Source: Streptomyces sp. NBC_01294
GTDB lineage: Bacteria; Actinomycetota; Actinomycetes; Streptomycetales; Streptomycetaceae
DNA length: 64,000 nt
NCBI RefSeq assembly: GCF_035917235.1
Contig: NZ_CP108423.1
Location: 4,369,501 to 4,433,500, forward strand
Reading direction: 5' to 3'
The position numbers and the translations under genes are program-made. The notes under the pieces are model-generated. The model searched no databases, was not told where the DNA came from, and worked only from the letters and a program-made list of their open reading frames with translations. Positions 61,506 through 64,000 of the stretch are shown here, piece by piece; within the stretch, counting starts at the first letter, position 1; each line of letters opens with the position of its first letter.

Positions 61506-63005
61506 ATGGACATACGACCGGCATCGGCACCGGCATCGGTATTCGCACCGGCATTCTTACTGCGGCTTCGGCCCAAGCGGCGGCTCTTCCAGGTCGCGTG
61601 GCTCGGCCTCACCGCGGTCCTCGTCTCCGTGACGCTGCTGTACTGCGTGCTCTTCTGGAAGCTGTGGTTCGTCGACACCCCCCGCTACGTGTGCAGCGGG
61701 CAGGACTGCCCCCGCGGCATGGGCTGGCTGGCGGTCCTCATCCCGCTCCTCGGCACCGCCGCCGGGCTGCTGTGGGTGGGCATCAAGAACGCGCCGCTCG
61801 TCCGCCGTTCCCCCTTCGCCCAGGCCCTGGCCATCACCCTGGCCCTGGTCGCGCTGTGGCCCGGCTGGAGCGCCTACACGTGGATGCGCGGCCCCCAGAT
61901 GGACCTCTTCGGGTGGCAGAGCCCGGTCCCGCCCGCGGCGCAGCCGATCGGCGTGTGGACGTCGGAGCGGGGCGGTGTGCTGGTACGGGCGCGGCCCGAC
62001 GGCCTGATCGCGTACAACGGGGAGGGCCGCAAGGGCTGGCGTCTGCCCGCCTCCGAGCAGACCCCCGTGTGCGCGCTGAGCCGGACCACGCCGTCGGACA
62101 TCGGCCTCGTCGCGTACCAGGACGGCGGCCGGTGCGGAACGCGGATCGAGGCCGTGGACCTGGCGGAGGGCCGCAGCCTGTGGGACCGGGAGCTCAAGCC
62201 GTCCCGGGCGCACACGGTCGTCGCGGCCGCGGGCACGACCGCCGTGGTGGCGGAGGAGGGCGCCCTCGTCGGCCTCGACCTGCGCGGCGGCGAGGAGCGC
62301 TGGCGCGTCCCGGTCCCGGCCGAGTGCGAGGTCCAGGCCGTCGACGGCGCCGGGGACCGGGCCCTGTACGTGGAGCAGTGCAGCGGTGAGACGACGACGG
62401 CCCGGATCTCGGCCGTCGACGCGCGGACGGGCGCCGGGGCCTGGCAGACCCCGCTGCCGACGGCGAGCCGGCTGCGCGAGGTCCGGGTGCTGTCCGCCCG
62501 GCCGCTCGCCGTCCACGTGACGGAGACGGCCGCGCGCGGCACCGACGCGGTCCTGCTGTTCGGCGACGACGGCCGCCCGCGCGGCGTCGTCCTCGCCTCC
62601 AGCCGGACGGAGGACCTGCTGACCGAGCCGTCCCCGGTGGTGGCCGGAGACCTGCTGGTCACCCCGGTGAAGAACGGCAAGAAGAACGGGGTCTCCGCGT
62701 ACTCCCTCACCGACGGCCGCCGCGTCTGGCACGCGGGCTTCGGCGACGCGCACGTCCGCGCACTGGCACGGACGCGCGCGGACGAGGTCGCCGTGGTGAC
62801 CTCGGACCACCCGTGGACCCACCTCACCCGCCTCGGCCTGGACCGCGGCAACCAGCGCGAGGAGCCCACGATCCTGCGCGACCTGCCGCTGGGCAAACGG
62901 TTCGCGTTCTTCCCGGGCCCGCCCGGCAGTTACGCCTTCGTCAACCTCGACCGGAGCGACACCCTGCCGCCGACCTTCGACGTCGACCCGGTCTTCGGCT
63001 GGTGA
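61506..63005 (+). CDS. Membrane protein with PQQ-like beta-propeller domain
   Basis: 499 residues. Three N-terminal membrane helices (about 27-52, 72-94, 104-122) are followed by an extracytoplasmic propeller of the outer-membrane-assembly BamB/PQQ-like type. Repeats include GVLVRARPDGLIAYNGEGRKGW, TRIEAVDLAEGRSLWDREL, GALVGLDLRGGEERWRVPV and SAYSLTDGRRVWHAGF. Cysteines at CSGQDC and CALS suggest disulfides outside. No enzymatic motif is evident; ligand binding or scaffolding is likely. GGGGGG lies just before ATG 61506. It is convergent, 10 nt apart, with the next gene. Confidence 0.8.
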   Translation: MDIRPASAPASVFAPAFLLRLRPKRRLFQVAWLGLTAVLVSVTLLYCVLFWKLWFVDTPRYVCSGQDCPRGMGWLAVLIPLLGTAAGLLWVGIKNAPLVRRSPFAQALAITLALVALWPGWSAYTWMRGPQMDLFGWQSPVPPAAQPIGVWTSERGGVLVRARPDGLIAYNGEGRKGWRLPASEQTPVCALSRTTPSDIGLVAYQDGGRCGTRIEAVDLAEGRSLWDRELKPSRAHTVVAAAGTTAVVAEEGALVGLDLRGGEERWRVPVPAECEVQAVDGAGDRALYVEQCSGETTTARISAVDARTGAGAWQTPLPTASRLREVRVLSARPLAVHVTETAARGTDAVLLFGDDGRPRGVVLASSRTEDLLTEPSPVVAGDLLVTPVKNGKKNGVSAYSLTDGRRVWHAGFGDAHVRALARTRADEVAVVTSDHPWTHLTRLGLDRGNQREEPTILRDLPLGKRFAFFPGPPGSYAFVNLDRSDTLPPTFDVDPVFGW

Positions 63006-63015
63006 CGCTGACGCG

Positions 63016-63372
63016 CTAGAAGGTCCCGAAGCCGGCGGTTTCGCCGTCCTCATCGATGGACTCCACCCCCGGCATCGCGCGCAGGGCCGTGACCTGGGCG
63101 GGGGAGAGGCGGGCGCTGAAGCCGTGCAGCGCGGTGTCGAAGACGTGGACCGGGGTGGCCCCGACCATGTCGGCCACCGCGACCGGGTCGAGGTCCCTCT
63201 GCAGGGTGACGATGTACGTCCCGTCCTCGTCGGCGAGGGCGGTGGGGTTGGCGGGGGCGGTGTGGGTCGCGGGTTCGGGTGCGGCGGCGGTGGCTGCGGA
63301 CACGGGCAGGACGGCGACGGCGGCCAGCAGGGCGACGGCCACGGGCAGGGCTCGGCTCAGACGGTTGCGCAT
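63016..63372 (-). CDS. Secreted stand-alone inhibitor I9 (subtilisin propeptide-like) protein
   Basis: 118 residues. A signal peptide (RLSRALPVAVALLAAVAVLPVSAATA) precedes a single inhibitor I9 domain (about 50-112): DGTYIVTLQRDLDPVAVADMVGATPVHVFDTALHGFSARLSPAQVTALRAMPGVESIDED. This domain is normally the propeptide of S8 proteases, acting as folding chaperone and inhibitor. Here no protease domain follows (TAG after GFGTF). It is divergent from an S8-type gene starting at 63740, suggesting it may inhibit that enzyme in trans. Confidence 0.85.
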   Translation of the reverse strand: MRNRLSRALPVAVALLAAVAVLPVSAATAAAPEPATHTAPANPTALADEDGTYIVTLQRDLDPVAVADMVGATPVHVFDTALHGFSARLSPAQVTALRAMPGVESIDEDGETAGFGTF

Positions 63373-63739
63373 GGGGTGAGGCCATCACGCGCTGCCGGCC
63401 CGGTCAACGAGGACCGGGGGTGAGGCGGGGGCACGGGCGGCGCACCGGCCGTGCGCTCCCTGGTGTGGGGGCGGGCCGTACGGGTGATCTTGCTGCGGTG
63501 GCCCCGGGCGGTGCGGGCCGGGGCGCGGCGGTGACGGCGCAGGGGGTTAACCCTTCCTGCAGCGTGTCGGACGCGCCGTGTTGACGCGGCCGGCGGGCGA
63601 TCGGCCAGGCGGGGTCGGAGGTTCAAGCCCCTTCGGGGTGGCACCGATGGAACGGAAGGCCGCACCCCGCAGAGACGCTCGTCGTCACGGGGGGCGGCTC
63701 ACCCATGCCGACCTTCCACCCCGTCAGGGAGTCCCTGTC
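63373..63739. other. 367-nt divergent promoter region
   Basis: Lies between the I9 inhibitor gene and the S8 protease gene. It contains a palindromic GGGTTAACCC (63543-63552), a CCCC-TTCG-GGGG hairpin near 63628 and a GGGAG ribosome site before 63740. No gene or RNA is recognised. Confidence 0.5.
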
Positions 63740-64000
63740 ATGCGCCTGCTCGCACGTCTGGCCGCCGCCGCGCTCCTCACCGTCCCCCCGGTCGCGGCCG
63801 GCACGGCCTCCGCCGCGGCCCCGGAGCCGACGCCGGCCCCGCTGTTCACGTCCTCCAACCCGGTGCCCGGCAAGTACATCGTGACGCTGGAGAAGGGGCA
63901 GGACGCGGCGAAGGTCGCGCAGAAGCTGAAGCTGAAGCCGTCGTTCGTCTACTCGTCGGCGATGAGCGGTTTCGCGGTGCCGCTGACCTCGCTGGAGCTG
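63740..64000 (+). CDS. S8 family (subtilisin-like) protease, N-terminal fragment at the window edge
   Basis: Only the first 87 codons are in the window and the frame is open to the last base. A signal peptide (RLLARLAAAALLTVPPVAAG, cleavage near ASAAA) is followed by the start of an inhibitor I9 propeptide: NPVPGKYIVTLEKGQDAAKVAQKL, then FVYSSAMSGFAVPLTSLEL. The GKYIVTL and SGFAV patterns are typical of secreted S8 serine proteases of Streptomyces; the catalytic domain would lie beyond position 64000, so the assignment depends on the propeptide. GGGAG lies about 9 nt before ATG 63740. Confidence 0.75.
   Translation, partial: MRLLARLAAAALLTVPPVAAGTASAAAPEPTPAPLFTSSNPVPGKYIVTLEKGQDAAKVAQKLKLKPSFVYSSAMSGFAVPLTSLEL

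Noticed and set aside
63600..63660. tRNA-like segment (GGTTCAAGCCCC near 63618)
   Set aside because: It resembles only a T-arm; no acceptor, D or anticodon stems can be formed around it.

Overview
The window is very GC-rich (roughly 72-74 percent by eye) with strongly G/C-ending codons. It carries mycothiol biosynthesis (mshA), a CarD homologue, a BldD-type diguanylate cyclase, an HrcA/CIRCE-controlled groEL and dre-like (DasR) sites, which together point to a Streptomyces chromosome, core rather than arm. No phage, integrase, transposase or CRISPR was found. Almost all genes look like vertically inherited housekeeping or regulatory genes; the unusual material lies mainly in regulation and repeats.

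Layout. 0.1-10.6 kb: a receiver-PP2C phosphatase, an NlpC/P60 hydrolase, methyltransferases, mshA, a YbjN protein, an MFS exporter, gpmA and an orphan barstar. 10.5-11.9 kb: a glycine-rich secreted-protein gene broken by frameshifts, a ten-unit 17-bp minisatellite and a 49-residue Cys-rich peptide. 11.9-16.8 kb: divergent phoU / phoR-phoP with a PHO-box-like site, a 78-bp duplication of the phoP 3' end, a lipoprotein and carD. 17.1-21 kb: ispD-ispF, cysS, rlmB. 21-29.6 kb: a DoxX membrane protein, a sugar-nucleotidyltransferase-like protein, msiK, and a two-HTH regulator divergent from a DUF4097 + S9 peptidase operon with repeated operator-like boxes. 29.8 kb: tRNA-Thr(TGT). 31.3-32.2 kb: a gene-free block of nested repeats. 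32-43 kb: accessory single genes (APH, GNATs, quinone oxidoreductase, pentapeptide protein), the senS-senR/hbpS redox-sensing cluster, an M1 peptidase, terD, an ArfB-like hydrolase and a flavin reductase. 43-52 kb: cdgB with Crp-like and BldD-like boxes, a CBM-type membrane protein, and the amino-sugar cluster (PfkB, nagA, ROK kinase, solute-binding protein) around a dre-like site. 51.8-55.3 kb: otsB, otsA, gpgS (trehalose and glucosylglycerate solutes). 55.4-57.2 kb: a SAM-I riboswitch upstream of a threonine-synthase-like gene and a sulfur-carrier gene, best read as the metM-metO route to homocysteine. 57.7-64 kb: csp, groEL, Uma2, trpF, a beta-propeller membrane protein, an orphan I9 inhibitor, and the start of an S8 protease cut by the window end.

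How the parts work together. Several nutrient and second-messenger circuits sit side by side: phosphate (PhoU/PhoR/PhoP), amino sugars (dre-like boxes at msiK and at nagK-nagA), heme/redox (HbpS-SenS-SenR), c-di-GMP with a possible cAMP input (cdgB), SAM (riboswitch) and heat (two CIRCE boxes). At least sixteen genes have a TANNNT -10 box ending 6-7 nt before the start codon, which predicts leaderless transcripts. A dispersed intergenic element (core GCCTCAAACGCCGGCGGGGC) occurs at nine loci next to gene 3' ends, often as inverted pairs that would fold as terminators. The most interesting functional unit is the SAM-riboswitch/metM/metO operon, whose carrier protein ends in Gly-Gly-Cys.
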